A stretch of DNA of 64,000 nt from an uncultured Pseudomonas sp. (GTDB lineage: Bacteria > Pseudomonadota > Gammaproteobacteria > Pseudomonadales > Pseudomonadaceae), in the NCBI GenBank assembly GCA_943914515.1, contig CALUCI010000003.1, positions 1 through 64,000 on the forward strand, written 5' to 3'. Each line of letters starts with the position of its first letter. Position 1 is the first letter of the stretch. Below the pieces are notes generated by a model. It ran no database searches. It was not told the DNA's origin and was given only the letters and a program-made list of their open reading frames with translations. Positions 43,419 to 53,186 of this stretch are shown here, piece after piece. The translations under genes were made by a program, and so were the position numbers.

Positions 43419-44378
43419 ATGCCGCGTCTCGCCGCCCTGTTGCTTGTATTGTTTTCCTGCCTTGCCCAGGCCGCCACCCCGGCAGTGCTGCAACGCCCGG
43501 TCAGCGTCGATACCGGCCAGGGTGTGCTCTACGGCAGCCTGCTGTTGCCGCGCAGCGATACCCCGCCGCCAGTGGTGCTGATCATCGCCGGCTCCGGCCC
43601 TACCGACCGCAACGGCAACAATCCGGCGGTCGGGCGTATCGATATTCTCAAGCGCCTGGCCCTGCAACTCGCTTCGCAGGGGATTGCCAGCGTGCGCTAT
43701 GACAAGCGCGGCGTGGCCCGGAGCCTGGCGGCAACACCGGACGAACGCGAACTCAGTGTCGAGCGCTATGTCGCCGACGCGGTGGCCTGGAGCCGCAGCA
43801 TCAAGGCCGACCCGCGTTTCGGTCCGCTGATCCTGCTGGGCCACAGCGAAGGTGCGCTGATCGCCAGCCTCGCTGCCGAGCCTGCCGGAGCCCGCGCGGT
43901 GATCGCCGTGGCCGGCAGCGGCCGGCCGGTGGATCAGGTATTGCGCGAGCAACTCGGCAAACGCCTGCCAGCCGCCGAATTGAAACCCGCACTGGGGCTG
44001 ATCGATCGGCTCAAGGCCGGCCAGACCAGCCGTGAGGTGCCGACGGCACTACACGATATTCTGCGCCCCAGCGTTCAGCCCTACCTGATGTCGCTGTTCC
44101 GCCAGGATCCGGCCGCGGCGTTTGCCAAGGTGCAGGTCCCGGCGCTGATCATCCAGGGCAGCAACGACATCCAGGTCAGCCTCGCCGACGCCCGTGCCCT
44201 GCACGCCGCCCGGCCCGAGGCGCAACTTGTGCTGATCGACGGCATGAACCACATGCTGCGCATCAGCCCGCCGGGCATCGAGCAGCAACGCGACAGCTAC
44301 ACCAACCCGGAGCTGCCACTGGCCAGCGAGTTGGGCGAAAAGATCGTCGCTTTTGTGCGCAAGTTGTCAGTCAGCTAA
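43419..44378 (+). CDS. Exported alpha/beta hydrolase
   Basis: A 319-residue serine hydrolase with a signal peptide (residues 1-18, ending AQA). The nucleophile elbow is LLGHSEGALIASL, with a probable acid in GSNDIQVS and the His in GMNHML. An early oxyanion region PVVLIIAGSGPTDRNGNN is conserved. It is likely a periplasmic esterase or peptidase-like enzyme; the substrate is not known. It sits in the conserved aroC-prmB block. Confidence 0.9.
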   Translation: MPRLAALLLVLFSCLAQAATPAVLQRPVSVDTGQGVLYGSLLLPRSDTPPPVVLIIAGSGPTDRNGNNPAVGRIDILKRLALQLASQGIASVRYDKRGVARSLAATPDERELSVERYVADAVAWSRSIKADPRFGPLILLGHSEGALIASLAAEPAGARAVIAVAGSGRPVDQVLREQLGKRLPAAELKPALGLIDRLKAGQTSREVPTALHDILRPSVQPYLMSLFRQDPAAAFAKVQVPALIIQGSNDIQVSLADARALHAARPEAQLVLIDGMNHMLRISPPGIEQQRDSYTNPELPLASELGEKIVAFVRKLSVS

Positions 44379-44472
44379 GTAAATTGCACTCCAGTCCTCG
44401 CCGAATCGGCCGATAAAAACCGTGCAGGCACTGCCATTGCAGACTGCCTGTTGCGCACATGAGGACCCCGTG

Positions 44473-45267
44473 ATGACTGATGCCCCCCAGGACGCTGCCG
44501 CAGCGACCGAAGATCCGGACGCTCCGGAACCCGCTCCGCTGCCCTGGGCAGACCTGGCGCCCGAACACTTCCAGATGCTGCGCCTGGCCGCGCTGCCGAC
44601 CGACCGCAACAGCGGCGCGCGTCCGCTGCGCTTTGTCCAGTACGGCTATGCCGAACGCCACAGCAAGGAACACAGCCTGCTGCGCATGGAGATCCGCCTG
44701 CCGGGTCAAAAGGTGCGCCGGGAACAGAACGTGCTCGATATTCGCGTCGACCACGAGCAGCACCTGGTCACCATCGGCCCCGACAGCGGCCTGCAGGTCG
44801 AACCGCTCAACCGTGGCATCGGCCGCTTTCTCCTGGCCCAGGCGGTGCACTGGGCGCAACGCCGCTGGTCGCACTATCGCCTCGAAGGCGGCGCCCTCGC
44901 GAACAAGGATGCCCTGAACGAAGAAACCCGCCTGCGCCGCGATCATGTGCTGCGCAGCCACGGGCTGGAGGTGGAGTACGCCGACGCCCAGCACCTCAAG
45001 GGTCGCTACGTCGAAACGCAGATCGGCCAGCTCAAGGGCAACTGGAACACCGACAAGTTGCAGCGGGTCGACATCATCGACGCCGCCAACATGCTCCAGC
45101 AGGCCGAACAGAAACTGCAGGAAAAAGACGCGCAATTGCGCGAGCGCGATGAGCGGGTTTCCAAGTACCGGCGTGAAGACAGCGGGCTGCGCTTCACCAT
45201 CACCTGCCTGGTCGCCTTTGCAGTGTTCCAGGCCGGCCTGCTGATCTGGATTGCCACTCACCGCTGA
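44473..45267 (+). CDS. Conserved hypothetical protein with C-terminal membrane anchor
   Basis: A 264-residue protein of unknown function. An acidic proline-rich N-terminus (residues 1-30) is followed by a soluble domain (RFVQYGYAERHSKEHSLLRMEIRLPGQ, then HWAQRRWSHYRLEGG), a coiled coil near 206-234 (LQQAEQKLQEKDAQLRERDERV) and one C-terminal helix (FTITCLVAFAVFQAGLLIWI). The topology suggests a tail-anchored inner-membrane protein with its bulk in the cytoplasm. GAGGAC precedes the start. Confidence 0.8.
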   Translation: MTDAPQDAAAATEDPDAPEPAPLPWADLAPEHFQMLRLAALPTDRNSGARPLRFVQYGYAERHSKEHSLLRMEIRLPGQKVRREQNVLDIRVDHEQHLVTIGPDSGLQVEPLNRGIGRFLLAQAVHWAQRRWSHYRLEGGALANKDALNEETRLRRDHVLRSHGLEVEYADAQHLKGRYVETQIGQLKGNWNTDKLQRVDIIDAANMLQQAEQKLQEKDAQLRERDERVSKYRREDSGLRFTITCLVAFAVFQAGLLIWIATHR

Positions 45268-45276
45268 AGAGCGTGT

Positions 45277-45301
45277 CGGGGCCTGCTGCCAGGCGGCCCC
45301 G
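45277..45301. terminator. Hairpin between convergent genes (hypothetical/prmB)
   Basis: CGGGGCC and GGCCCCG arms with an 11-nt loop lie between convergent genes. No T-run on the + strand; it is a plausible rho-assisted or weak terminator. Confidence 0.5.
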
Positions 45302-45311
45302 TTGCATCAGG

Positions 45312-46220
45312 TCAGACCCGCGAGGCAAACAGCGCCTGATGCTGACGGCACTGCTCGGCGGTCAGCATGAACACGCCATGCCCGCCGCGCTCGAACTCCA
45401 GCCAGGCAAAATCGACTTCCGGGTACAACTGCTCGACGTGGACCTGGCTGTTGCCCACTTCCACCACCAGCAGGCCTTTCTCGGTCAGGTGATCCGCCGC
45501 TTCGGCGAGCATCCGCCGCACCAGATCCAGACCGTCGTTGCCGCAGGCCAGGCCCAGTTCCGGTTCGTGGTGATACTCGGCCGGCATGTCGGCGAAATCC
45601 TCGGCATCGACATACGGCGGGTTGGACAGGATCAGGTCGAAACGCTGCCCCGGCAGACCGGAGAAACCGTCGCCCTGCACCGTATAGACCCGCTCATCCA
45701 GGCCATGGCGCTCGATGTTCTGGTTGGCCACTTCGAGGGCTTCGAACGACAGGTCGGCGAGCACTACTTCCGCCTCCGGGAACACGTCGGCGCTGACGAT
45801 GCCGATGCAGCCCGAACCGGTGCACAGGTCGAGGATGCGCGCCGGCTCGTCGGCGAGCCAGGGTTCGAAGCGCTTTTCGAGCAGTTCGCCAATCGGCGAG
45901 CGCGGGACCAGAACCCGTTCATCGACCTTGAACGACATGCCGCAGAACCACGCCTCGCCCAGCAGGTAGGCGGTGGGCACGCGGTCTTCGATGCGGCGCT
46001 TGAGCAGGCGTTGCAGCTTCACCAGTTCGTCGTCTTCCAGACGGCAGTCCAGGTAGGCGTCCGCCACTTCCCATGGCAGATGGACCGCGCCCAGTACCAG
46101 CAACCGCGCCTCGTCCCAGGCGTTGTCGGCACCATGCCCGAAAAACAGGTCGTGCTCATGGAACCGGCTGACGGCCCAACGGATATGGTCGCGCAAGGTG
46201 CGCAGGCGGGAAGTGATCAC
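45312..46220 (-). CDS. prmB: Ribosomal protein L3 N5-glutamine methyltransferase
   Basis: Methylates a glutamine in ribosomal protein L3. The 302 residues have the PrmB N-terminal helices ([19 protein letters not shown]), SAM motif [13 protein letters not shown] and the catalytic NPPY in [11 protein letters not shown]. An adjacent [18 protein letters not shown] is typical for PrmB, as opposed to PrmC. The short upstream region is shared with the divergent isochorismatase gene. Confidence 0.95.
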   Translation of the reverse strand: MITSRLRTLRDHIRWAVSRFHEHDLFFGHGADNAWDEARLLVLGAVHLPWEVADAYLDCRLEDDELVKLQRLLKRRIEDRVPTAYLLGEAWFCGMSFKVDERVLVPRSPIGELLEKRFEPWLADEPARILDLCTGSGCIGIVSADVFPEAEVVLADLSFEALEVANQNIERHGLDERVYTVQGDGFSGLPGQRFDLILSNPPYVDAEDFADMPAEYHHEPELGLACGNDGLDLVRRMLAEAADHLTEKGLLVVEVGNSQVHVEQLYPEVDFAWLEFERGGHGVFMLTAEQCRQHQALFASRV

Positions 46221-46408
46221 GGCAGACTCCTTGAAAGACGACCGCCGAGTCTACCAGCCCCGCGCCACAATTGGCCGCAATTGCTTCGCCTGAGCGAATC
46301 ACTCACATAGCTGAAAGCCACTAACCACGCCGCTTGTACGCTAAGCGATTCACATAAGCGCCCAAGCAGGGGAGAATAGCCAAAAAGCCCTATCCAAAGG
46401 AGCCCCTG

Positions 46409-46999
46409 ATGTCCGTTCCAACGACGATGTTCCACCTCAGCGGCCGCGGCTATCCGCCGGCCAAACTGAGTAATGCCAGCCTGGTGATTATCGATGCGCA
46501 GAAGGAGTACCTGAGTGGTCCCCTGGCGCTGTCGGGCATGGACGAAGCTGTGGCAAACATCGGCAAACTGCTCGAAGCGGCGCGCAAGGCCGGTCGTCCG
46601 GTGATTCACGTGCGCCACCTGGGCACCGTCGGCGGCCTGTTCGACCCACAGGGTCCACGCGGCGAATTCATTCCGGGCCTGGAGCCGCAAGGCGATGAAA
46701 TCATCATCGAAAAGCGCATGCCCAATGCCTTCAAGAACACCAGCCTGCATGAAGCGCTGCAGAACCTCGGCCACCTCGATCTGATCGTCTGCGGCTTCAT
46801 GAGCCACTCCAGCGTCAGCACCACCGTGCGCCGGGCCAAGGACTACGGCTACCGCTGCACCCTGGTCGAGGACGCCTGTGCGACCCGCGACCTGCCGTTC
46901 AAGGATGGCGTGATCCCCGCCGCGCAGATCCAGCAGAGCGAACTGGCGATCATGGCTGACAACTTCGCCTGCGTGACCCCGACCAACAGTCTGGTCTGA
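46409..46999 (+). CDS. Isochorismatase-fold cysteine hydrolase
   Basis: A 196-residue hydrolase of the isochorismatase superfamily. The Asp is in LVIIDAQKEYLSG, the Lys in IIEKRMPNAFKNT, and the region of the nucleophile reads LIVCGFMSHSSVSTTVRRAKDYGY. The usual Cys two residues after the Met-Ser segment appears as Ser (SHSSVS), so the catalytic Cys may be missing or shifted; hydrolysis is therefore not assured. AAAGGAG precedes the start. Confidence 0.85.
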   Translation: MSVPTTMFHLSGRGYPPAKLSNASLVIIDAQKEYLSGPLALSGMDEAVANIGKLLEAARKAGRPVIHVRHLGTVGGLFDPQGPRGEFIPGLEPQGDEIIIEKRMPNAFKNTSLHEALQNLGHLDLIVCGFMSHSSVSTTVRRAKDYGYRCTLVEDACATRDLPFKDGVIPAAQIQQSELAIMADNFACVTPTNSLV

Positions 47000-47064
47000 G
47001 GCGCGGCGGCGGAACCACCTCGACGGTTTCCGGTCGAAACCCGGATATTTACAGAGGATCCGGC

Positions 47065-47385
47065 ATGAAAATCTCCGACGGTTTCGACGCCAAACGCCTG
47101 CGCCAGCGTCAACCGGGCAAATGGCGGTCACGCCTTGCTGCGGTGTTTTCGGCCCTGCTGGTCTGCTCCGGCATCCTGCTAAGCATGGCCGGAGCAGCCA
47201 GCCTGCTGGGTAAACCGGCAGCGCTGGGCGAACTCAATGCCAACCCTGCCGCCGCCAGCCTCGTGCTCGGCGGCGGCTTGTTGTTCCTGTACCTCGGGAT
47301 CTGGTTCTGGCGCCGACGCCGCCTGCGTCTGCGCCGTGGGCATGAGCTGAACCTGTCACCGCGCCTGATGAAAAAACACGATTGA
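47065..47385 (+). CDS. Small two-helix membrane protein
   Basis: A 106-residue protein. A basic N-terminus (residues 8-24), two membrane helices (about 27-46 and 62-82) and a very arginine-rich cytoplasmic tail (WRRRRLRLRRGH) give an N-in/C-in hairpin. AGAGGATCC precedes the start. The function is unknown; it lies between the isochorismatase-like and smr genes in a conserved block. Confidence 0.72.
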   Translation: MKISDGFDAKRLRQRQPGKWRSRLAAVFSALLVCSGILLSMAGAASLLGKPAALGELNANPAAASLVLGGGLLFLYLGIWFWRRRRLRLRRGHELNLSPRLMKKHD

Positions 47386-47437
47386 CTGCAATGCCGTGGG
47401 GACTCGCGTAAACTGCGCCGCCCAGGCGGAGGCTTAC

Positions 47438-47995
47438 ATGCAAGACGACGATTTTTCCCTGTTCAAGAGCGAAGTGCGCGGCGTCAAGCCGATCAAGCAC
47501 GACCGCGCCGACACCGGCAAAACCAGACCCGACCGCAAGCAACTCGCCAGCCTGCGGCAGAACGCGACCGTGCGCAGCGACCAGACCGTGGTCGATGGCC
47601 TGTCCGACCAGTTCGTCATCGACGTAGGCCCGGAAGACGACCTGCACTGGAGCCGTGACGGCGTCCAGGAAAGCCAGATGCGCAAACTCAAGCTGGGGCA
47701 GATCGGCTTCGAGGGCAGCCTCGACCTGCACGGCATGAGCGTCGAAAAGGCCCGGGAAACCCTCTGGGCGTTTCTCGCCGAAGCCACCCGTTTCGAAGTC
47801 CGCTGCGTGCGCGTCACCCACGGCAAGGCCGTGCGTCTGGACGGCAAGCGGCCAATGATCAAGAGCCACGTCAACACCTGGCTGCGCCAGCACCCGCAAG
47901 TGCTCGGCTTCACCTCTTGCCAGGCCAGGCACGGCGGTGCCGGCGCGGTGTATGTGATGCTGCGCCGGACCATGCTCGAAGGTCGCGACGAGTAA
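47438..47995 (+). CDS. Smr-domain (MutS2-type) protein
   Basis: A 185-residue stand-alone Smr protein. A disordered basic N-terminus is followed by the small MutS-related domain with LDLHGMSVEKARETL and the HGKAVR...RPMIKSHVNTWL segment. Smr domains are endonuclease or nicking domains acting on branched DNA or RNA. The usual HGxG second motif is HGKA here. GGAGG is at ideal spacing. Confidence 0.92.
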   Translation: MQDDDFSLFKSEVRGVKPIKHDRADTGKTRPDRKQLASLRQNATVRSDQTVVDGLSDQFVIDVGPEDDLHWSRDGVQESQMRKLKLGQIGFEGSLDLHGMSVEKARETLWAFLAEATRFEVRCVRVTHGKAVRLDGKRPMIKSHVNTWLRQHPQVLGFTSCQARHGGAGAVYVMLRRTMLEGRDE

Positions 47996-48064
47996 CACCG
48001 CACTTGCGGCGCCGCGACAGCCGCCGTACCCTTCGCGTTTGCGAAATACACCACAGGTAGATCC

Positions 48065-48610
48065 ATGTCCCTGGAACAGAACTACACCGCAATCCTTGGC
48101 CAGCTCGGCGAGGATGTCTCCCGCGAAGGCCTGCTCGACACGCCAAAGCGGGCCGCGAAGGCCATGCAGTACCTTTGCCGCGGTTACAACCAAACCCTCG
48201 AGGAAGTGACCAACGGCGCGTTGTTCAGCTCCGACAACAGCGAAATGGTCCTGGTCAGGGATATCGAGCTGTACTCGCTGTGCGAGCATCACCTGCTGCC
48301 TTTCATCGGCAAGGCGCATGTCGCCTATATCCCGAATGGCAAGGTGCTGGGCCTGTCGAAGGTGGCGCGAATCGTCGACATGTTCGCTCGCCGCCTGCAG
48401 ATCCAGGAAAACCTCAGCCGCCAGATCGCCGAGGCCGTGCAACAGGTGACCGGTGCCGTGGGTGTGGCGGTGGTCATCGAAGCCAAGCACATGTGCATGA
48501 TGATGCGCGGTGTCGAGAAGCAGAACTCCTCGATGATCACCTCGGTGATGTTGGGCGAGTTCCGCGAAAACGCCGCAACTCGCAGCGAGTTTCTCAGCCT
48601 GATCAAGTAA
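48065..48610 (+). CDS. folE: GTP cyclohydrolase I
   Basis: Converts GTP to dihydroneopterin triphosphate in folate/pterin synthesis. The 181 residues have the zinc ligands Cys in LCEHHLLPF and the conserved [10 protein letters not shown] segment, with [17 protein letters not shown] between. This is the zinc-dependent FolE type rather than the FolE2/FolE1B alternative. A terminator follows before the next gene. Confidence 0.96.
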   Translation: MSLEQNYTAILGQLGEDVSREGLLDTPKRAAKAMQYLCRGYNQTLEEVTNGALFSSDNSEMVLVRDIELYSLCEHHLLPFIGKAHVAYIPNGKVLGLSKVARIVDMFARRLQIQENLSRQIAEAVQQVTGAVGVAVVIEAKHMCMMMRGVEKQNSSMITSVMLGEFRENAATRSEFLSLIK

Positions 48611-48626
48611 TCGGGCGCGTCACACG

Positions 48627-48652
48627 AGCCGACCTGTCCAGGTCGGCTTTTT
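48627..48652 (+). terminator. Terminator after folE
   Basis: AGCCGACCT-GTCC-AGGTCGGCT is followed by five T. The next gene's ribosome-binding site lies just beyond. Confidence 0.93.
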
Positions 48653-48669
48653 CTTTGTCAGGAGTTGCC

Positions 48670-49041
48670 ATGATCGTCAAAGCACTGCGGGTCGGCCTCG
48701 GCCAGGTGATCGTCTTTCTCGACTGGGTAAGCCGCCCGTCCAAGCTCAAACGCGATCCTGCCGCCCAGGCCCGGGTCGAGGAACAAGCCCGTGGGCTGAG
48801 CCTGTACCAGTTCCACGCCTGCCCGTTCTGCGTCAAGACCCGCCGCACGCTGCACCGCCTGAACGTGCCGGTGACGCTGCGCGATGCGAAGAACAACGAG
48901 CAGGACCGCCAGACTCTGCTGAGCGAAGGCGGCAAGATCAAGGTACCGTGCCTGCGCATCGAAGAAAACGGCAAGACCACCTGGATGTACGAATCCAAGG
49001 CGATCATCGAATACCTCGACCAGCGTTTTTCGGCGGCGTAG
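48670..49041 (+). CDS. Glutaredoxin / GST-N-domain membrane-associated protein
   Basis: A 123-residue protein. An N-terminal hydrophobic helix (VGLGQVIVFLDWV) precedes a glutaredoxin-like thioredoxin fold with the redox motif CPFC in YQFHACPFCVKTRR and a conserved KIKVPCLRIEENG cis-Pro loop. It may be a membrane-tethered monothiol/dithiol reductase. GGAG supports the start. It lies between a terminator and a REPIN. Confidence 0.88.
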   Translation: MIVKALRVGLGQVIVFLDWVSRPSKLKRDPAAQARVEEQARGLSLYQFHACPFCVKTRRTLHRLNVPVTLRDAKNNEQDRQTLLSEGGKIKVPCLRIEENGKTTWMYESKAIIEYLDQRFSAA

Positions 49042-49063
49042 TCACGCTCCCACGGTTCCCCCC

Positions 49064-49130
49064 GTAGGAGCGGGTTCACCCGCGAGGCGGTTGTGGATTC
49101 CCCACGCATCGCGGGTAAACCCGCTCCTAC
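49064..49130. repeat. REPIN (inverted pair of REP palindromes)
   Basis: The units GTAGGAGCGGGTTCACCCGC and GCGGGTAAACCCGCTCCTAC are in inverted orientation with about 23 bp between. The core differs from the REPIN near ogt but shares the GTAGGAGCGG edge. Confidence 0.88.
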
Positions 49131-49145
49131 GAAATTTAGGACTTA

Positions 49146-49748
49146 TCAGCCCACCATCGGTACATGCCGTGGATGCGCCGCCACCCGCGCCAGCCACTCG
49201 CGCACCTTCGGGTAGCCACTCAGATCGAAGCCGCCCTCATGGGCCACATGGGTGTAGGCGTACAGTGCCACATCGGCAATCGAGTACTGCTCGCCTACCA
49301 GATACGGCGTCACTTCCAGTTGCCGCTCCATGACCCTCAGCGCCTTGTGGCCGCCCTTGTGCAGCTTGCGGTACTCGTCCAGGCGATCATCCGGCAGCCC
49401 CAGGTAAAACTGGATGAATCGCGCCACCGCGATGTACGGCTCGTGGCTGTACTGCTCGAAGAACTGCCATTGCAGCACCTGGGTGCGCAGGCGTGGCTCG
49501 GACAGCAGGAACTCGCTGCCCTCGGCAAGAAAGTTGAGAATCGCGTTGGACTCCCACAGGCAGGTGCCATCCTCCAATTGCAACACCGGCACCTTGCCGT
49601 TGGGGTTCATCGCCAGAAACTCCGGCGTCTGCGTCTCGCCGTTGAGAATATCCACAGACTGCCAGGTGTAGGGCAGGTCGAGCAGGCTCAGCATCAGCTT
49701 GATCTTGTAGCAGTTGCCCGACTGGTAATCCCCGTAGACCTTGTACAT
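49146..49748 (-). CDS. Glutathione S-transferase family protein
   Basis: A 200-residue GST: thioredoxin-fold N-terminal domain (YKVYGDYQSGNCYKIKLMLSLLDLPY; NGKVPVLQLEDGTCLWESNAIL) and an all-helical C-terminal domain. The SGNC motif resembles the serine/cysteine site of theta/Ure2-like types. The substrate is unknown. It is divergent from benE, with a dyad operator candidate in the gap. Confidence 0.92.
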   Translation of the reverse strand: MYKVYGDYQSGNCYKIKLMLSLLDLPYTWQSVDILNGETQTPEFLAMNPNGKVPVLQLEDGTCLWESNAILNFLAEGSEFLLSEPRLRTQVLQWQFFEQYSHEPYIAVARFIQFYLGLPDDRLDEYRKLHKGGHKALRVMERQLEVTPYLVGEQYSIADVALYAYTHVAHEGGFDLSGYPKVREWLARVAAHPRHVPMVG

Positions 49749-49815
49749 CGCGCCCTCCCCTTTGAACCAGAACGAAACCGGCCACCATGGTTGGTGACTG
49801 TACGGCTAATTGCAA

Positions 49816-49835
49816 CGATTGCTGTATCGCAATCG
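49816..49835. promoter_or_regulatory. Dyad between gst and benE
   Basis: CGATTGC-N6-GCAATCG is a 7-bp perfect inverted repeat lying 59 bp before benE in the gst-benE divergent gap. It contains a T-N11-A LysR-type core. The cognate regulator is not adjacent. Confidence 0.45.
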
Positions 49836-49893
49836 GCAGCCCGTCGCACGGTAGCCTGAAAAATCTGCAAACACCTGTACTAAGGATTTCATC

Positions 49894-51087
49894 ATGTCCG
49901 ACGCCACTTCCGTGCCTTTGCGGCCGCTGGCTGACTCCTCACCATCGGCAGTGGTCGCCGGTTTCATCGCCATGCTCACCGGCTACACCAGCTCACTGGT
50001 GCTGATGTTCCAGGCCGGCCAGGCGGCCGGACTGACCAGCGCGCAGATCTCTTCGTGGATCTGGGCGCTGTCCATCGGCATGGCGGTGTGCAGCATCGGC
50101 CTGTCGCTGCGCTACCGGACTCCGGTGACGGTGGCCTGGTCCACGCCCGGCGCGGCTTTGCTGATCACCAGCCTCGGCGGCGTGAGCTATGGCGAAGCCA
50201 TCGGCGCCTACGTCACCTGCGCGATTCTGGTGGTGATCTGCGGCCTGACCGGCAGCTTCGAGCGCCTGGTCAGACGCATTCCGGCCTCCCTGGCGTCAGC
50301 GCTGCTGGCCGGGATTCTGTTCAAGATCGGCAGCGAAATCTTCGTGGCCGCCCAGCACCGCACCACGCTGGTCCTGGGCATGTTCTTCAGTTACCTGCTG
50401 GTCAAACGCGTGTCGCCGCGCTACTCGGTGCTGGCGGCGCTGGTGGTCGGTACGGCGCTGTCCGGCGCCTTGGGCCTGCTGGACTTCAGCGGCTTTCGCC
50501 TGGAAGTGGCAACGCCGGTATGGACCACGCCAAGCTTCTCCCTCGCCGCGACCATCAGCATCGGCATTCCGTTGTTCGTGGTGGCGATGACCTCACAGAA
50601 CATGCCGGGCGTCGCCGTCCTGCGTGCCGATGGCTATCAGGTGCCGGCCTCGCCGCTGATCTCGGTTACCGGCCTGGCCTCGCTGGTGCTCGCACCGTTC
50701 GGCGCCCACGGGGTCAACCTGGCGGCGATCAGCGCCGCGATCTGCACCGGGCCGCATGCCCATGAAGACCCGAAAAAGCGCTATACCGCTGCGGTCTGGT
50801 GCGGGATTTTCTACGGCATCGCCGGCACCTTCGGCGCCACCCTGGCCGCCCTGTTCGCTGCACTGCCCAAGGAACTGGTGCTGTCGATTGCCGCACTGGC
50901 GCTGTTCGGTTCGATCATGAATGGCTTGAGCGTGGCAATGAACGAGGCCAGGGAACGCGAAGCGGCACTGATCACCTTCATGGTCACCGCCTCGGGCTTC
51001 ACTCTGTTTTCCATCGGCTCGGCATTCTGGGGCATCGTCGCCGGGGTGCTGACGCTGCTGATCCTGAACTGGCGCAAGACCGCCTGA
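49894..51087 (+). CDS. BenE-family transporter
   Basis: A 397-residue membrane protein with about 11-12 helices. Conserved segments FIAMLTGYTSSLVLMFQAGQAAGL, TPVTVAWSTPGAALL, VVAMTSQNMPGVAVLRADGY and FGAHGVNLAAISAAICTGPHAHED are diagnostic of the BenE benzoate/H+ symporter family. No benzoate-degradation genes are nearby, so the natural substrate could differ. An AAGGATTTCATC ribosome site precedes the start. Confidence 0.93.
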   Translation: MSDATSVPLRPLADSSPSAVVAGFIAMLTGYTSSLVLMFQAGQAAGLTSAQISSWIWALSIGMAVCSIGLSLRYRTPVTVAWSTPGAALLITSLGGVSYGEAIGAYVTCAILVVICGLTGSFERLVRRIPASLASALLAGILFKIGSEIFVAAQHRTTLVLGMFFSYLLVKRVSPRYSVLAALVVGTALSGALGLLDFSGFRLEVATPVWTTPSFSLAATISIGIPLFVVAMTSQNMPGVAVLRADGYQVPASPLISVTGLASLVLAPFGAHGVNLAAISAAICTGPHAHEDPKKRYTAAVWCGIFYGIAGTFGATLAALFAALPKELVLSIAALALFGSIMNGLSVAMNEAREREAALITFMVTASGFTLFSIGSAFWGIVAGVLTLLILNWRKTA

Positions 51088-51094
51088 ACGGCAG

Positions 51095-51118
51095 CCGGAT
51101 CTGCACCCTCAGATCCGG
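51095..51118. terminator. Hairpin at the benE/chemoreceptor junction
   Basis: CCGGATCTG-CACCCT-CAGATCCGG, a 9-bp stem that includes the stop codon region of the convergent chemoreceptor gene. No T-run is present. Confidence 0.5.
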
Positions 51119-53055
51119 AAGTGCCCGACCATCCCTTTCAATTCGGCACCCAACTGCGCCAGCTCGATACTTGAGCTGGCGTTGCCTTGCATGGCCATCG
51201 CCGACTGATCGACGCTGCTGCGGATGTGCGTGACACTGCGGCTGATCTCTTCGGCCACCGAACTCTGCTGCTCCGCCGCCGCCGCGATCTGCTGGTTCAT
51301 CTGCTGAATCAACGAGACTGCAGCGGCGATGCTGCCCAGCGCACTTTCGGTCTGCAGGGTGTCGGCCACCGCCAGCTTGACCAGTTCGCCGCTGTCCTGA
51401 ATCTGCGCCACCGACGCCTGGGCATTGGCGCGCAGGCTGCTGACCAGTCGCTCGATTTCACCGGTGGACTGCTGGGTGCGCTGTGCCAGCGCCCTGACCT
51501 CATCGGCCACCACCGCAAAGCCGCGGCCCTGCTCGCCGGCGCGGGCGGCCTCGATGGCGGCGTTGAGCGCCAGCAAGTTGGTCTGTTCGGCGACACTCTT
51601 GATCACCTCCAGTACCGAGCCGATGTGCTGGATCTCCGCACTGAGGCTTTCGATGCTGTGGCTGGCGGAGTCGGCGGCGCCAGCCAGGCGCTCGATGCGC
51701 TGCATGCTCTGGCGCACCACGCGCTGCCCGCTTTCGACTTTGTCGTCCGCCGACTGGGCTGCCTGCGCAGCCTCTTCGGCATCGCGGGCCACACTGTGCA
51801 CGGTGCTGGTCATCTGCTGCATCGCCGTGGCGACCTGGTCGGTTTCTTCTTTCTGGCTGCTGACTTCACGGTTGGTCTGCTCGGTCACCGCCGACAGCGT
51901 GTGGGCATTGCTTGCCAGCTTGTCGATCCCGGCCTGCAACCCACTGACGATGCCGCTCAGCCCGCTGCCCATCTGCTGCATCGCCGCCAGAAGCTGGCCG
52001 ACTTCGTCGTGACGGTCGACGCTGATTTCGCCGCGCAGGTCGCCGGCGGCAATTTCCCGCGCACGGGCAATCACCCGGCGCAGCGGCACAACAATCGCGC
52101 GGGTGATCAGGATCGCCGCGACCACGCCCACCAGCAGCGCCAGCAACGACGACAGCAGGATCAGCAAGGCATTGCGCTTCAACTCGGCCTGCATTGATGC
52201 GTCGATGCGCGCATTGATCTGCTCGACCCGGGTCGTGACCTGCTGGGCCCGTGCCTGCAACTGCTGACGTAGCTGGTCTTCGCGGGCAAGCAGGTCGGTG
52301 TATTCGCCAAGCTTTTCGCCGAAACTGGCGATATGCGTGGTCACTTCGCCAAGCACGCTCTGGTAACCCGGGTCCTGCACGCTTTGCTTGAGTTGCGCGG
52401 CCAGCGCCGCCGCCTGTTCCGCCTGTTCGATACGGCCCTGGCGCATTTCCTCGGCACCCTTGCGGTTCTGCTCCAGGCGCAGGCGCGCTTCGTCCATCGC
52501 CAGCAGCATCAGCCGCGCCACCTGGGCGACCTGCCCTGCCTGCTCGACGAACTCGGCGCCTTTCTGGCCCTGGGAATCCTTCAGCGTCCAGGTGCCGTCA
52601 TCGGCCAGCCCGGACTGCAGGACATCGAGGTTGTTGGCCACGCTGGACACCGACCAACTGGCCATGTCCAGCGCCAGCTCCTTGGCCTGGGTCAGCTCGA
52701 CGAACTGATCGAATGCCTCGCGGTACGCGCTCAAGGCAGCCCCCACGTCACTGCCGGCCAGTTCCGGCAACTGCCCGATCTGGCTGTTCAGGGCCTCGAC
52801 GCCTTTGCGCAAGGCCTCGGCATCCGCGGGGTTGGAGCGCTGGGCGAAACGCTGCTCGTGCAGGCGCAGGGCAAGCGCGGCATCGTTGAACGCGGTCATC
52901 TGCTTCAGCCCGTCCACACGCTGGCCCAAACCGTACAGCGCAGCAATCCCGATGGCCGCCACCACGGCGGTCAGCATCAGTACCAGAGTGAATCCAAGCC
53001 CCAGCTTGCGGGCCATGCCCAGGTTGGCAAAACCACCACTTGCGCCTGACTTCAT
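51109..53055 (-). CDS. Methyl-accepting chemotaxis protein with HBM-type sensor domain
   Basis: A 648-residue chemoreceptor. The first membrane helix (about 18-40) is followed by a periplasmic sensor of about 270 residues, entirely helical, fitting the helical bimodular (HBM) class that binds organic acids in pseudomonads. A second membrane helix (about 310-335), HAMP and the signalling domain follow, whose tip is [35 protein letters not shown]. It lacks a C-terminal CheR-binding pentapeptide. The start MKSGASGGF avoids a poor 37-codon extension. The ligand is unknown. Confidence 0.94.
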   Translation of the reverse strand: MKSGASGGFANLGMARKLGLGFTLVLMLTAVVAAIGIAALYGLGQRVDGLKQMTAFNDAALALRLHEQRFAQRSNPADAEALRKGVEALNSQIGQLPELAGSDVGAALSAYREAFDQFVELTQAKELALDMASWSVSSVANNLDVLQSGLADDGTWTLKDSQGQKGAEFVEQAGQVAQVARLMLLAMDEARLRLEQNRKGAEEMRQGRIEQAEQAAALAAQLKQSVQDPGYQSVLGEVTTHIASFGEKLGEYTDLLAREDQLRQQLQARAQQVTTRVEQINARIDASMQAELKRNALLILLSSLLALLVGVVAAILITRAIVVPLRRVIARAREIAAGDLRGEISVDRHDEVGQLLAAMQQMGSGLSGIVSGLQAGIDKLASNAHTLSAVTEQTNREVSSQKEETDQVATAMQQMTSTVHSVARDAEEAAQAAQSADDKVESGQRVVRQSMQRIERLAGAADSASHSIESLSAEIQHIGSVLEVIKSVAEQTNLLALNAAIEAARAGEQGRGFAVVADEVRALAQRTQQSTGEIERLVSSLRANAQASVAQIQDSGELVKLAVADTLQTESALGSIAAAVSLIQQMNQQIAAAAEQQSSVAEEISRSVTHIRSSVDQSAMAMQGNASSSIELAQLGAELKGMVGHFRI

Positions 53056-53186
53056 TGCTCGCCGTCCTCTCGCCCTGACCCTGGAAAACTCACTGGATAA
53101 CCAAGGGTGCAGAGTGGCAACGGCGCCGGTGACAGCACAAGTCACCGGCGCCGGAATAATGGCCAAAAGCTACGGCATCGTCGTTT

